Positions 9,486 to 18,071 of a DNA stretch of 64,000 nucleotides are shown in pieces (position 1 is the first letter of the stretch; every line of letters begins with the position of its first letter). The translations under genes and the position numbers were made by a program. Below the pieces are notes generated by a model. That model made no database searches. It saw nothing but the letters and a program-made list of their open reading frames with translations, and was not told the DNA's origin. Location: assembly GCA_963757945.1 (NCBI GenBank), contig CAVWTN010000002.1, positions 124,001-188,000 on the forward strand, in the 5' to 3' direction. This DNA is from CAVWTN01 sp963757945 (GTDB taxonomy: Bacteria > Vulcanimicrobiota > Vulcanimicrobiia > Vulcanimicrobiales > Vulcanimicrobiaceae).

Positions 9486-11148
9486 CGCCCCTCAAACCCA
9501 CGATCGCGTCTTGCACCGAAAGAAACACGTGATCCGAACCGAGCGCCGCGATCAGGCCCGAGCGCTCCGCGGCTTGCTGCGCGTGCGGCCCGATCAGGCG
9601 CGCTAGGGCAACCTCGATCCCGCGGCCGCGCAGTTCGGCGATCGTCGCCTGCAGGGCCTGCGAGCCCGTGAAATCGACGTCGGTCATGCCGCTGCCCTCG
9701 ATCACGAGCAATCTGACCGGCGTCCGCGCGGCCGCGACGAGCGCGAGCAGTTTTTCGCGAATGTATGCCGCGTTCGTGAAATTCACGGGCGCCGACGGCG
9801 AGAAGACCAAGATACCCGGTACGTCCACGACGTCGGCCTCGCCGTTGCGCGTCCACCACACGGTCGAACCGCGGACCTGGAAGAGTTGCGTCGCCGGCGG
9901 CCACATGACCAGCGTCACGCCGTGCGCCAAGGAGAGCATGATCGCGAGCAGCATGCCCGTCTGAATCGGCAAGAGGATGACGAGCAGCGCCCCGCTGATG
10001 ACGAGATGAATCTCTCGCGGGCTGTAGCGCGAGATTCGCAGCATGTCCCCCAGCCGGAAGATTCGCAAGCCGATGAAGATCAGCACGCCTGCGAGCGCCG
10101 CCTGCGGAACGTAGCCGGCCGGCCCGGAAAAGAACGCGACGAGCGCCGCGATCGCGGCGACGGCGATCAGGCCGCTCAATTGCGAGCGGCCGCCCGCGCC
10201 CTGCACGACGGCCGTGCGCGGCGGGCTCGCGTTGACCGGGAACACTCCGCCGAACCCCGCGAGCACGCTGCCCAGGCCAATCGCCGTGAAGTCGCTCGCG
10301 ACGTCTTCCACGGCGCCGGGATCGGAGGGGAAGCCGCGCACGACCACCGAGGTTTGCAGCGCGCAGACCGCCGCGACGACGAGCGCGAGCGGCGCGAGCG
10401 CCACGAATTGCGCGATCGTCTGCACGTGCGGGAGGCCGAGCGCGGGCGGCGCGACGTTCAGCGCGCCGAGCACCGCGACGCCGCGAGCGCGCAAATCGAA
10501 GGCCGCGACCGCGATACCGGAGCCGATCAAACCCAGGAGCGCGCCCGGGATCCGTTCGCTCAGGCGAGCGGAAAGAACGGTCACCACAAAGACCGCGACC
10601 CCAAGCGCGCAAGCGTACGGATTCGCGCGATTCAGGTGTTGAACGATGTCGGCGAGCCGAAGCAGCAACGGACCTTGCGGGCTTGCGATCCCGAGCAGCG
10701 AGGGCAGTTGACCGATGATGATGTGGGCCGAGATCCCGGCCAAGAATCCCGTCGTGACCGGTACGGAGAGCAGATCCGCAACCCAACCCGCGCGAGCGAT
10801 GCCGACCGCGATCAAGATGGCCCCGACGAAGAGCGCGAGCGCGGCGGCAAGGCCGTGATACGCGGCCCCGCCGAACGCCGCCAGCCCGGCGAGCGAGGCC
10901 GCGAAGATCGGCGCGATCGTGGAATCGGCGCCGACCGAAACGTATCGATTCGTGCCCACGAGCGCGAACACGAGCGTTCCCGCGGCGAACGCGTACAATC
11001 CCGCTTCGACCGGGAAGCCGGCAAGTTTCGCCGTCGCGAGCTGTTCCGGAATCGCGATCGCCGCCAACATGATGCCGGCGATCAGATCGCCGCTTACCGA
11101 GGCCGCGCTATAGCCGCGAAACGTGCCGAAAAGCGTGGGCAGGCGCAT
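9472..11148 (-). CDS. SulP/SLC26 family anion permease with STAS domain
   Basis: A 558-residue inner-membrane anion transporter. The N-terminus has the SulP signature region (AGIMLAAIAIPEQLATAKLAG) and about 10-12 hydrophobic segments follow, including the conserved GLGSVLAGFGGVFPVNASPPRTAV. The cytoplasmic STAS domain fills about residues 440-555, with GSGMTDVDFTGSQAL as its regulatory Ser/Asp loop. Family members carry sulfate, bicarbonate or other anions; the substrate is not fixed by sequence, and a dedicated sulfate ABC transporter exists at 53.4 kb. It follows two small membrane genes in the same direction. Confidence 0.92.
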   Translation of the reverse strand: MRLPTLFGTFRGYSAASVSGDLIAGIMLAAIAIPEQLATAKLAGFPVEAGLYAFAAGTLVFALVGTNRYVSVGADSTIAPIFAASLAGLAAFGGAAYHGLAAALALFVGAILIAVGIARAGWVADLLSVPVTTGFLAGISAHIIIGQLPSLLGIASPQGPLLLRLADIVQHLNRANPYACALGVAVFVVTVLSARLSERIPGALLGLIGSGIAVAAFDLRARGVAVLGALNVAPPALGLPHVQTIAQFVALAPLALVVAAVCALQTSVVVRGFPSDPGAVEDVASDFTAIGLGSVLAGFGGVFPVNASPPRTAVVQGAGGRSQLSGLIAVAAIAALVAFFSGPAGYVPQAALAGVLIFIGLRIFRLGDMLRISRYSPREIHLVISGALLVILLPIQTGMLLAIMLSLAHGVTLVMWPPATQLFQVRGSTVWWTRNGEADVVDVPGILVFSPSAPVNFTNAAYIREKLLALVAAARTPVRLLVIEGSGMTDVDFTGSQALQATIAELRGRGIEVALARLIGPHAQQAAERSGLIAALGSDHVFLSVQDAIVGLRGATAT

Positions 11149-11152
11149 GGCG

Positions 11153-11260
11153 CTAATCGCGCGTGCGGTTCTTCCTGCTCGCGTTGAGGAACATCTGGAC
11201 CAGCACGACGGCGATCAGAGGAACGAAGAAAAATCCAAGAACGATCAAGACTTCGGTCAA
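11153..11260 (-). CDS. 35-residue single-pass membrane peptide
   Basis: A short open frame starting at a TTG that overlaps the TGA of the upstream membrane protein (TTGA), ending 4 bases before the SulP start. The product has an acidic two-residue head, one hydrophobic segment of about 22 residues (VLIVLGFFFVPLIAVVLVQ) and a strongly basic tail (NASRKNRTRD), so it would sit with its C-terminus inside. The tight coupling on both sides and the clean transmembrane design support translation, but there is no homology evidence and it could be a chance frame. Confidence 0.45.
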   Translation of the reverse strand: MTEVLIVLGFFFVPLIAVVLVQMFLNASRKNRTRD

Positions 11261-12111
11261 ATCCGGGCCTCCCAGGGAGTGACTGTTCCCGCGCGCCCCG
11301 GCCGACCCTCCGCCTCGAGCCGCGGCACCGCCAGCAGCGTCGCGATCGAGGAGGTCCAGAACGTGGGCAGCGCCACCAAGGCCGCCAGCGCGATGGTCCA
11401 GGGGCGATCGGAGCGCGCGCCCCAGACGACGAGCGCGAGGGCGACCGGCAAGCGCAGCCACCACGCGGGCTGATAGGCCGTGACGCCGGGCATCGGATCG
11501 CTGCCGCGCAGGACGGCAAACCAGGCCGGCCAGAGCTGCGGCGCGACCGCGAACGATAGGGCCGCGATCCCGCCCGCGATCGCCAGCGCCGCACCGAGGA
11601 AGCGCCATTCTCGCCGCACCGCGAACCACACGAGGCCCACGCCGGGCAGCACCTTCGTCAGCAAAACGAACGACCACGCGGCCGGATAGCGCATCCCGAG
11701 CACGAGCGCGGCCGCGAGAAAAATATGGATGTTTCCGGCAACGAACTCCGGAACGGCGAAGAGCGCGAACGGGACCAGCCAGCGTCCGCGCACGGGGCCA
11801 GCAAGCCAGACCGTCGTGGCGAGCATCGCGCCCGCGTACAGCGCGGTGAACGCCGCCCACGGCAGATGCGCCAGCGGCGAGAACGCCTGCGCGAACGCCG
11901 GCGAATACAAGAATGCGTCGAGCGTCCCGAAGGTGGAGCGGACGTACGGATCCTCGATGCGCACCGCCCAATACGCGTGCGCGTCGTACAGCCAGGGCCA
12001 TCCCTGCAGCACGCCGATCGAGATCCCGGCGGCCGCGAGGCCGATGACCAGGGCCATCGCGTAGAGCGCATTCGTCCGCAGCGCGCCGGGCTCATCGTTC
12101 GCACTAGCCAT
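11257..12111 (-). CDS. multi-pass membrane protein, GT87/DUF2029-like
   Basis: 284 residues with about eight hydrophobic segments. The loop with YDAHAYWAVRIEDPYVRSTFGTLDAFLYSPAFAQ and the later GNIHIFLAAALVLGMRYPAAWSFVLLTKV resemble GT-C polyprenol-phosphate glycosyltransferases of the GT87 type, where an early periplasmic Asp is catalytic. This is shorter than most GT87 enzymes (about 400 aa), so it may be a minimal or degenerate member. The next two genes overlap or nearly touch it, suggesting one transcript. Confidence 0.65.
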   Translation of the reverse strand: MASANDEPGALRTNALYAMALVIGLAAAGISIGVLQGWPWLYDAHAYWAVRIEDPYVRSTFGTLDAFLYSPAFAQAFSPLAHLPWAAFTALYAGAMLATTVWLAGPVRGRWLVPFALFAVPEFVAGNIHIFLAAALVLGMRYPAAWSFVLLTKVLPGVGLVWFAVRREWRFLGAALAIAGGIAALSFAVAPQLWPAWFAVLRGSDPMPGVTAYQPAWWLRLPVALALVVWGARSDRPWTIALAALVALPTFWTSSIATLLAVPRLEAEGRPGRAGTVTPWEARI

Positions 12112-12199
12112 CGCAGCAAGCGTTCTTGGCTACGCGCCCAGCGCGGCCTCTGTTCTCTTCGCGCGCGGTTTCGGCGCGGCGCGCGCAGAACGTTGACGC

Positions 12200-13117
12200 A
12201 TGCGTCGCTTCATCTCGCGCGTTGCACGCCTGGGGAGACCGAAGACCGAGCGGCCGCGCGCGCTCAAGAAACCGATGCCTCACCGGCTCTTTCTGCCGGA
12301 CGATCTGCGGCGCGGCGCAGCGGCCCCGCTGCTCGTCGCGCTTCACGGCTGTCTACAAACGCCGGCCGATTTCGCCGTGGGGACCCGCTTCGATGAGATC
12401 GGCGCGCGCTACGGCGCCGTCGTCGTCTATCCCGAACAGACGCAACGCGCGAACGGCTCGCGCTGCTGGAACTGGTTCGATCGCAAAAACCAGCGGCGGC
12501 GCGGCGGCGAGCCGGCACGCATTCTGCGGCTCGTCGAAACGCTCGCGCGGACGTATCCCATCGATCGCGAGCGCATCTACGTCGTGGGCCTCTCAGCGGG
12601 CGGCTCGATGGCGGCGATCCTCGGCGAACAAGCGCCCGACGTGTTCTCGGGGGTCGGCATCATGGCCGGCGTCGCGCTGCACTCGAGCGACAATCTACTC
12701 ACGGCGCTGGCCGCGATGGCGGGAAACCGGACCGACGCCGACCGTGCCGCGAATGCGCGGAGCGCGGCGGGCGACGCCCCGCCGCTTCCGCCCGCTGCCT
12801 ACCGGCGGATGCGCGTCTCGATTTGGGCCGGAACGAACGATGCGACCGTCGCGCCGTCGAACGCGGCGACGCTCGCCGGCCAGTTCGCAGTGCTGCTCGG
12901 GCTCGCCGGCTCGCGCCAAGAGCGCGAGCCGGCGAGCGACGGGCGAGCGGAAACGACGTTCTTGCGAGATGCCGAGGGCCGCGTTCGCATCCGGGTCGTG
13001 ACGGTCTCCGATATGGATCACGCCTGGAGCGGCGGGAGCCCACAGGGCTCCTTCACCTACCCCGCGGGCCCGGATGCGAGCACGGAGATGCTCGCGTATT
13101 TCTCCGCTCGCGCGTGA
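12200..13117 (+). CDS. PHB-depolymerase-family esterase (LpqC-like)
   Basis: An alpha/beta hydrolase of the esterase-PHB / carbohydrate esterase 1 group, 305 residues. Visible are the oxyanion strand LLVALHGCLQTPADFA, the nucleophile elbow GLSAGGSM (Ser about residue 130), a WAGTNDATV block carrying the likely acid, and the catalytic His in DMDHAWSGG. No signal peptide is evident, so it may be cytoplasmic. Likely substrates are short polyhydroxyalkanoate oligomers or feruloyl/acetyl esters; sequence alone does not decide. Confidence 0.88.
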   Translation: MRRFISRVARLGRPKTERPRALKKPMPHRLFLPDDLRRGAAAPLLVALHGCLQTPADFAVGTRFDEIGARYGAVVVYPEQTQRANGSRCWNWFDRKNQRRRGGEPARILRLVETLARTYPIDRERIYVVGLSAGGSMAAILGEQAPDVFSGVGIMAGVALHSSDNLLTALAAMAGNRTDADRAANARSAAGDAPPLPPAAYRRMRVSIWAGTNDATVAPSNAATLAGQFAVLLGLAGSRQEREPASDGRAETTFLRDAEGRVRIRVVTVSDMDHAWSGGSPQGSFTYPAGPDASTEMLAYFSARA

Positions 13118-13126
13118 GCGCGCGGG

Positions 13127-13678
13127 TCAGCGGCTCTGCCGCAGCGACCGATTGACCTCGACGACCACGACGGAATTCTTCGGAACGGTCACGTTGGCGC
13201 GGTTGTTCTTCGCGAGCATATAGCCGCCGCCGGCTCCCGCGAGCCCACCGAGGTTCGTGCCAACCATCTTGCCGAGAATGTTCCCGACGATCATGCCGCC
13301 CACGGCGCCGCCGACTTCCTTGAGCGTGTTGTTCTTCGTATTCGCCTGAACGCTGACCGTGTTGGCGCCGGAGAGCCGGTACACGTTCCCCGATTGCAGG
13401 TAGACCTTATCGTAGGCCAGCTGGATTTGCGCCGAGCGGCCCTGCCCCGCGCGAACGACGTTCGCGACGTGGCCGTAGATCTTCGCTCCGACGATGTGGT
13501 TGTTTTGCGAATGAACGTTGGAGATCGTGAAGCCGTCCCCGACTTGGGCGGAGCTGGAATTGATGTCTTGATCGATCGTTCCGCTGAGCTGAGTCCCCGG
13601 GATGATCTGCGCCGAGACCGCGAGCGGTGCGAACGCGAGCATTGCCGAGGCGACGATGGTGGCGATTCTACGGATCAT
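13127..13678 (-). CDS. exported glycine-zipper protein
   Basis: The chosen ATG gives a clear signal peptide (MIRRIATIVASAMLAFAPLAVSAQ); GGAAG lies just upstream, while the open frame before it is dismissed. The mature part (about 160 aa) starts with a beta-rich region (GTQLSGTIDQDINSSSAQVGDGF), then carries a glycine-rich hydrophobic stretch (GGAVGGMIVGNILGKMVGTN, then GGLAGAGGGYMLA) typical of membrane-inserting glycine-zipper proteins, and ends in VTVPKNSVVVVEVNRSL. Such proteins are periplasmic or outer-membrane associated; the function is unknown. Confidence 0.72.
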   Translation of the reverse strand: MIRRIATIVASAMLAFAPLAVSAQIIPGTQLSGTIDQDINSSSAQVGDGFTISNVHSQNNHIVGAKIYGHVANVVRAGQGRSAQIQLAYDKVYLQSGNVYRLSGANTVSVQANTKNNTLKEVGGAVGGMIVGNILGKMVGTNLGGLAGAGGGYMLAKNNRANVTVPKNSVVVVEVNRSLRQSR

Positions 13679-13775
13679 AGCTTCCGAAACACTCCTCTTT
13701 CGACGGGTCGAACGCGCGCCGGCGTCCGGGCTGTAGGCATTTTCGTTTTCCGGGCCGCGGGACCCCGGGGCGAAC

Positions 13776-14729
13776 TCAACCGAGGCGCTCGCGGCCGTGC
13801 GGAACGGTGAGATCCTGCGCGGGACCGATCGGGACGATGCGCGTGGGGTTGATGTCGTCATGCGTGTAGTAGTAGTGCCGCTTGATGTGATCGAAGTTCA
13901 CCGTGGCGGCGACGCCGCGAACTTGGTAGAGGTCGCGCAGGTATCCGAACACGTTCTCATAGTCCGCGATGCGCCGGAGATTGCACTTGAAATGCCCGTT
14001 GTACACGACATCGAAACGCACGAGCGTCACGAAAAGTCTCCAATCGGTCTCGAGCGGCTCGGAGCCGAAGAGATAGCGGCGCCCGGCCAGCCGCAGTTCT
14101 AGCTCGTCGAGCATCGCGAAAACGCGATAGGCGGCCTCCTCGTAGGCCTGCTGCGTCGTGGCAAAGCCGGCCCGATAGACGCCGTCGTTGAGCGTTTCGA
14201 AAATGCGCTCGTTCAACTCGTCGATCTCGGCGCGCAGACCTTCCGGATAGAGGTCGAGCCGGTGCCGGGCAAACGCCCCGAACTCCGTTTCGAACATGCG
14301 CATGATGTCGTCGTCGGAGTTGCTCGCGATCCGCTTCTCGCGCGTGTCCCAGAGCACCGGGACCGTCACGCGTCCGTGGAAATGCGGGTCGGTCGCGGCG
14401 TAGGCTTCGCTCAGGAAGCGAAACCCGTTGACCGGATCTTCCGAGAAGCCCGGGCCAACGCGAAAGGCCCAGCCGCGCTCGTCCCGGATGGGGTCGACGA
14501 CCGTCATGCCGATCGCGTCCTCGAGCCCCGCCAGCATCCGCACGATGATCGTGCGGTGCGCCCAGGGGCACGCGAGCGACACGTAGAGATGATACCGGCC
14601 GGCCTCTGCCGCCAGGCCCGAGCTGCCGTCGGCGGAGACCCAGCCGCGGAAGGCATCGGGTTGGCGGAGGAAGCGGCCTTCCGCCTGCTCGTGGGGAAAC
14701 TGCGCCTTGATGCCCATCGTATCGCCCAT
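13776..14729 (-). CDS. glutathionyl-hydroquinone reductase (Xi-class GST)
   Basis: A 317-residue protein of the ECM4/YqjG family, which reduces glutathionyl-hydroquinones. The catalytic Cys is C54 in SLACPWAHRT, and the family-specific VTVPVLWD and SNDDDIMRMF-like (IASNSDDDIMRMF) blocks are present, with the C-terminal helical domain following (NGHFKCNLRRI). Members act with glutathione or a similar thiol. The gene is divergent from the hydrogenase operon. Confidence 0.92.
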   Translation of the reverse strand: MGDTMGIKAQFPHEQAEGRFLRQPDAFRGWVSADGSSGLAAEAGRYHLYVSLACPWAHRTIIVRMLAGLEDAIGMTVVDPIRDERGWAFRVGPGFSEDPVNGFRFLSEAYAATDPHFHGRVTVPVLWDTREKRIASNSDDDIMRMFETEFGAFARHRLDLYPEGLRAEIDELNERIFETLNDGVYRAGFATTQQAYEEAAYRVFAMLDELELRLAGRRYLFGSEPLETDWRLFVTLVRFDVVYNGHFKCNLRRIADYENVFGYLRDLYQVRGVAATVNFDHIKRHYYYTHDDINPTRIVPIGPAQDLTVPHGRERLG

Positions 14730-14779
14730 AACCCGCGCCGGCAGGGCTCGGTCGCACGACGTTTGCGCGTGACGGAGCG

Positions 14780-15745
14780 ATGCACGTCGTCTATGGTATG
14801 AAAGTGAAAGCCGGCCAGAATTCCGCGTTCGGCACGCCCGAACTGATCGATCGCGCGGGGCTCGATGCGCTGATCGCGGCGCTCGCCGCCGGCGGCTACC
14901 GCGTCTTGGGCCCGCAGGTTCGCGACGGGGCGATCGTCTACGGCCCGCTCGAATCCGGGGATCAGTTGCCGGCCGGCTGGATCGACGAACAGGAGGCCGG
15001 CCGCTATCGGCTCGTTCGCGGGCCGGATCGAGCGGTATTCGCGCACACCGTCGGGCCCCAAGGCTGGAAACGCGTCTTCTTTCCGCCGCGCGAGACGCTG
15101 TGGGGCGGCGAACGCGACGGCGCCGGCTTCACGATCGAGCCCGCCAGCCCACCGGCGGAGCCGACGGCGCTGATCGGCGTGCGCGGGTGCGAACTGGCCG
15201 CGATCCTCATCCAGGACCGCGTCTTCCTCGAAGGCCCCTACGTCGACCCGGGATACGCGGCGCGGCGCGAGGCGTCGTTCATCGTCGCGGTCAACTGCGG
15301 GCGTGCCGCCGCGACGTGCTTCTGCGTCTCGATGGGGACCGGACCGAGCGCGGGCCCCGGCTTCGATCTGGCGTTGACCGAGCTCTGCGACGCGGAGCGT
15401 CACGATTTCGTCGTCGAGGCCGGCAGCGAACGGGGGGCCGAGATCCTGGCGAGCCTGCCGCGGCGTGACGCTTCGTTCGCCGATCTCCAGGCCGCGGGAG
15501 CCGCCGTCGCGCGCGCCGCGGCAAGCCAGGTGCGGGCGATGCCCGCCTACGCCGAGCCGGTTCTCAAAGAGCGCCTCGAGCATCCGCGCTGGGCCGAGGT
15601 GGCCAAGCGATGCCTGGACTGCACGAATTGCACGCTCGTCTGCCCGACCTGTTTTTGCAGCACGATCGAGGACGTGACCGAACTCGATGGAACGCACTTC
15701 GAGCGAAGCCGCCGTTGGGACAGACTGCTTCACCCTCGACCATAG
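14780..15745 (+). pseudogene. hydrogenase Fe-S subunit (HyhB-like), N-terminal part, frameshifted
   Basis: Beta subunit of a group 3b (sulfhydrogenase-type) NiFe hydrogenase, which links the small subunit to the FAD/NAD(P) module through two [4Fe-4S] clusters. This frame contains the conserved IGVRGCELAAILIQDRVF, NCGRAAATCFC and the first ferredoxin motif CLDCTNCTLVCPTCFCSTIED. It then runs out of frame after RSRRWD: bases 15722-15725 (AGAC) hold one nucleotide too many compared with the expected Ser or Asp codon, and translation stops at 15745. The rest continues in the next frame to 15959. Confidence 0.85.
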
Positions 15746-15959
15746 TTACATTCACGGCGGCAGCGTGAGGCGCGAAACGGCCTCACGCTACCGCCAATGG
15801 CTCACGCACAAGCTCGCTCATTGGCACGATCAATTCGGCACGAGCGGCTGCACCGGGTGCGGGCGATGTATCGCTTGGTGCCCGGCGGGGATCGACATCA
15901 TAGAGGAAGTCACCGCGATCGCAGCCGCCGGGCCGCCGACGGACGGAGAACATTCATGA
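15687..15959 (+). pseudogene. hydrogenase Fe-S subunit (HyhB-like), C-terminal part after +1 frameshift
   Basis: From about base 15724 this frame reads DCFTLDHSYIHGGSVR, the direct continuation of the upstream frame, and carries the second ferredoxin motif CTGCGRCIAWCPAGIDIIEE. The ATG at 15687 is only the nearest in-frame start; residues before DCF are out-of-frame translation. Both halves are otherwise undamaged and the stop overlaps the next gene by ATGA, so the lesion is either a fresh mutation, an assembly or sequencing error, or a recoding site. Confidence 0.8.
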
Positions 15960-16426
15960 GAATTAAAACGAGCATCGCCGAGCTCTTCGAAGGCAAGGGC
16001 TTCTTCGCCGGACTTTCGGAACCGTACGCCCGGATCGTCGCCGACCTCGCGACGGATTACGAAGTCAACGCCGGCGAGTTGATCTTCCGCCATGGAGAGA
16101 CGGCGAATCGCTTCTATCTCGTCACGCACGGTCGCGTTGCGATCGAACTCTACGCGCCGGGCCGCGATCCGATCGTCGTCGAGCACGTCGAGAACGACGA
16201 CGTCGTCGGCTGGTCGTGGCTGGTCGCGCCGTTCCGCTGGAACTTCGATGCGCGCGCGGTCGAGCCCACGTCGCTGATCGGCGTCAACGCTCCCGCGCTG
16301 CGGGCGCGATGCAACGCCGAGCCCGCATTCGGCTACGAGATCGTGCGGCGCTTCATCCCCGTCATGGCCCATCGGCTCTCCAGCGCTCGAGAGCGGCTGG
16401 TCGAGTCCGTCACGGAGCGCGCATGA
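15956..16426 (+). CDS. cyclic-nucleotide-binding-domain protein in hydrogenase operon
   Basis: 156 residues forming one cNMP-binding beta-barrel (LIFRHGETANRFYLVTHGRVAIEL, then DDVVGWSWLVAPFRWNFDARA). There is no helix-turn-helix after it, so it is not a CRP-type DNA-binding regulator. It overlaps both neighbours by ATGA, so it is translated with the hydrogenase subunits. A gene of this kind is known between the Fe-S and FAD subunits in other group 3b hydrogenase operons, where a regulatory role on the enzyme is presumed but unproven. Confidence 0.85.
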   Translation: MRIKTSIAELFEGKGFFAGLSEPYARIVADLATDYEVNAGELIFRHGETANRFYLVTHGRVAIELYAPGRDPIVVEHVENDDVVGWSWLVAPFRWNFDARAVEPTSLIGVNAPALRARCNAEPAFGYEIVRRFIPVMAHRLSSARERLVESVTERA

Positions 16427-17274
16427 TCGGAGCGGCCGCTCTACGCGGGCAACGCGACCCGATGCTGCCGCGCCCGTTTCGGATCGAGCGCGTCAAGCGT
16501 GAGACCGCCGACGCGTTCAGCTGGCGCCTGCGGCCGCTCGATCATGGGACGTTCCATTTTCAGCCGGGCCAGTTCAACATGCTCTACCTGCCGGGGTACG
16601 GCGAGGTCGCGATCAGCATCAGCGGCGACTCCCGCGAGCCCTCGGTACTGGTACACACGATCCGCGCGGTCGGCTCGGTCACGGAGCCCATGCAGAAGCT
16701 GGCGGCCGGCGCGACGATCGGCGTGCGCGGGCCGTTCGGGACGGGCTGGCCGATCGAGGCTGCGTACGGGCACGACGTCGTCTTCGTCACGGGGACGATC
16801 GGCCTCGCGCCGCTGCGCGCGCTGATCTACGAAGTGTTGCACCGGCGCGAGCACTTCGGCAAGCTCGTGATCTGCTACGGCTCGCGCGGCGTCGACGACA
16901 TTCTCTACGAGAAGGAACTGCAAGAGTGGCGCGGCCGCTTCGACATGGAGGTCCACGTGACGGTGCACACCGCGCCGAGCGGATATCGCGGGCGCGTCGG
17001 GAGCGTCGCGGCCGCGATCAAGGCCTCCCGGTTTCACGGGCCTAAGACGATCGCGTTCGTCTGCCGTTCGGAGGCGATGACGCGCCCAGCCGTCATGACG
17101 CTGGCGGAAGCGGGCGTCTCACCGGACCGGATCTACGTGACGCTCGAGCGGAGCATGAAGTGCGGTGTCGGCTTCTGCGGGCACTGCCAATTCGGCCCGA
17201 CGTTCATGTGCAAGGAAGGCCCGGTCTATCGCTTCGATCGGATCGAGCGCATCTTTTCCCTGCGGGAGTTCTGA
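16423..17274 (+). CDS. hydrogenase FAD/NAD(P) and [2Fe-2S] subunit (HyhG-like)
   Basis: Diaphorase subunit of the group 3b hydrogenase, 283 aa. The ferredoxin-reductase fold is visible: FAD domain (FQPGQFNMLYLPGYGEVAISISG, residues about 50-75), NAD(P) domain beginning VVFVTGTIGLAPLR, and the C-terminal [2Fe-2S] motif CGVGFCGHCQFGPTFMCKEGP-like cysteines. It exchanges electrons between NAD(P)H and the Fe-S chain. Start ATG overlaps the upstream stop; its own TGA shares a base with the ATG of the small subunit. Confidence 0.93.
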   Translation: MIGAAALRGQRDPMLPRPFRIERVKRETADAFSWRLRPLDHGTFHFQPGQFNMLYLPGYGEVAISISGDSREPSVLVHTIRAVGSVTEPMQKLAAGATIGVRGPFGTGWPIEAAYGHDVVFVTGTIGLAPLRALIYEVLHRREHFGKLVICYGSRGVDDILYEKELQEWRGRFDMEVHVTVHTAPSGYRGRVGSVAAAIKASRFHGPKTIAFVCRSEAMTRPAVMTLAEAGVSPDRIYVTLERSMKCGVGFCGHCQFGPTFMCKEGPVYRFDRIERIFSLREF

Positions 17275-18071
17275 TGGCTCGCAGGACAGGAAAGCCCACG
17301 CTCGCGGTCTGGAAGTTTTCGTCGTGCGACGGGTGCCAGCTCAGCCTGCTGGATTGCGAGGACGAACTGCTCGCGGTCGCGGGCGCCTTCGACATCGCGT
17401 ATTTCCTCGAGGCGACGCGGGCGCAGGCTCGCGGGCCGTACGACGTCTCCCTCGTCGAAGGCTCGATCGCGACGTCGCACGATCTGGAGCGCATCCAGCA
17501 CGTCCGCAGAGAATCCAAGCTCTTGATCGCGATCGGCGCGTGCGCGACGGCGGGCGGCATCCAGGCTCTGCGCAACTTCCGCGATCACGCGGAGCTCGCC
17601 GGCGCGGTCTACGCTCGCCCGGATTATCTGGACGTGCTCGGCACCTCGACGGCGATCAAAGATCACGTGCCGGTCGATCTGGAGTTGCGCGGCTGCCCGA
17701 TCGACAAGCGCCAGCTGTTGGGAGTCCTCGGCGCGTACCTCGCCGGACGCAAGCCGCAGGTCCCCGCGCACAGCGTGTGCGTCGAGTGCAAACTCGCCGG
17801 AACGATCTGCGTGATGGTAGCGCACGGCACGCCGTGCATGGGCCCGGTCACGCACGCGGGCTGCGGCGCGCTCTGCCCGCGCACCGCGCGCGGATGCTAC
17901 GGCTGCTTCGGCCCGCAGGAAACGCCCAACACGGCGAGCCTCAGCCTGCTGGCCGGTCGAGCCGGCGCCGGCGCCCGCGAACTCGCCGGAATGTATCGCT
18001 CGTTCAACGCGAACGCCGAGAGCTTCCGCCGGCAAGGCGACATCCACGAGCGGGAGAGCGAACGTAAGTGA
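17274..18071 (+). CDS. NiFe hydrogenase small subunit, group 3b (HyhS-like)
   Basis: 265 residues, soluble type with no Tat signal. The proximal-cluster cysteines lie in KFSSCDGCQLSLLDC near the N-terminus, with the fourth region around GACATAGGIQALRN and ELRGCPIDKRQLL. Further cysteines (SVCVECKLAGTIC, GALCPRTARGCYGCFGP) bind additional Fe-S clusters, as in 3b small subunits. It relays electrons from the large subunit to the HyhB/HyhG modules. Confidence 0.94.
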   Translation: MARRTGKPTLAVWKFSSCDGCQLSLLDCEDELLAVAGAFDIAYFLEATRAQARGPYDVSLVEGSIATSHDLERIQHVRRESKLLIAIGACATAGGIQALRNFRDHAELAGAVYARPDYLDVLGTSTAIKDHVPVDLELRGCPIDKRQLLGVLGAYLAGRKPQVPAHSVCVECKLAGTICVMVAHGTPCMGPVTHAGCGALCPRTARGCYGCFGPQETPNTASLSLLAGRAGAGARELAGMYRSFNANAESFRRQGDIHERESERK

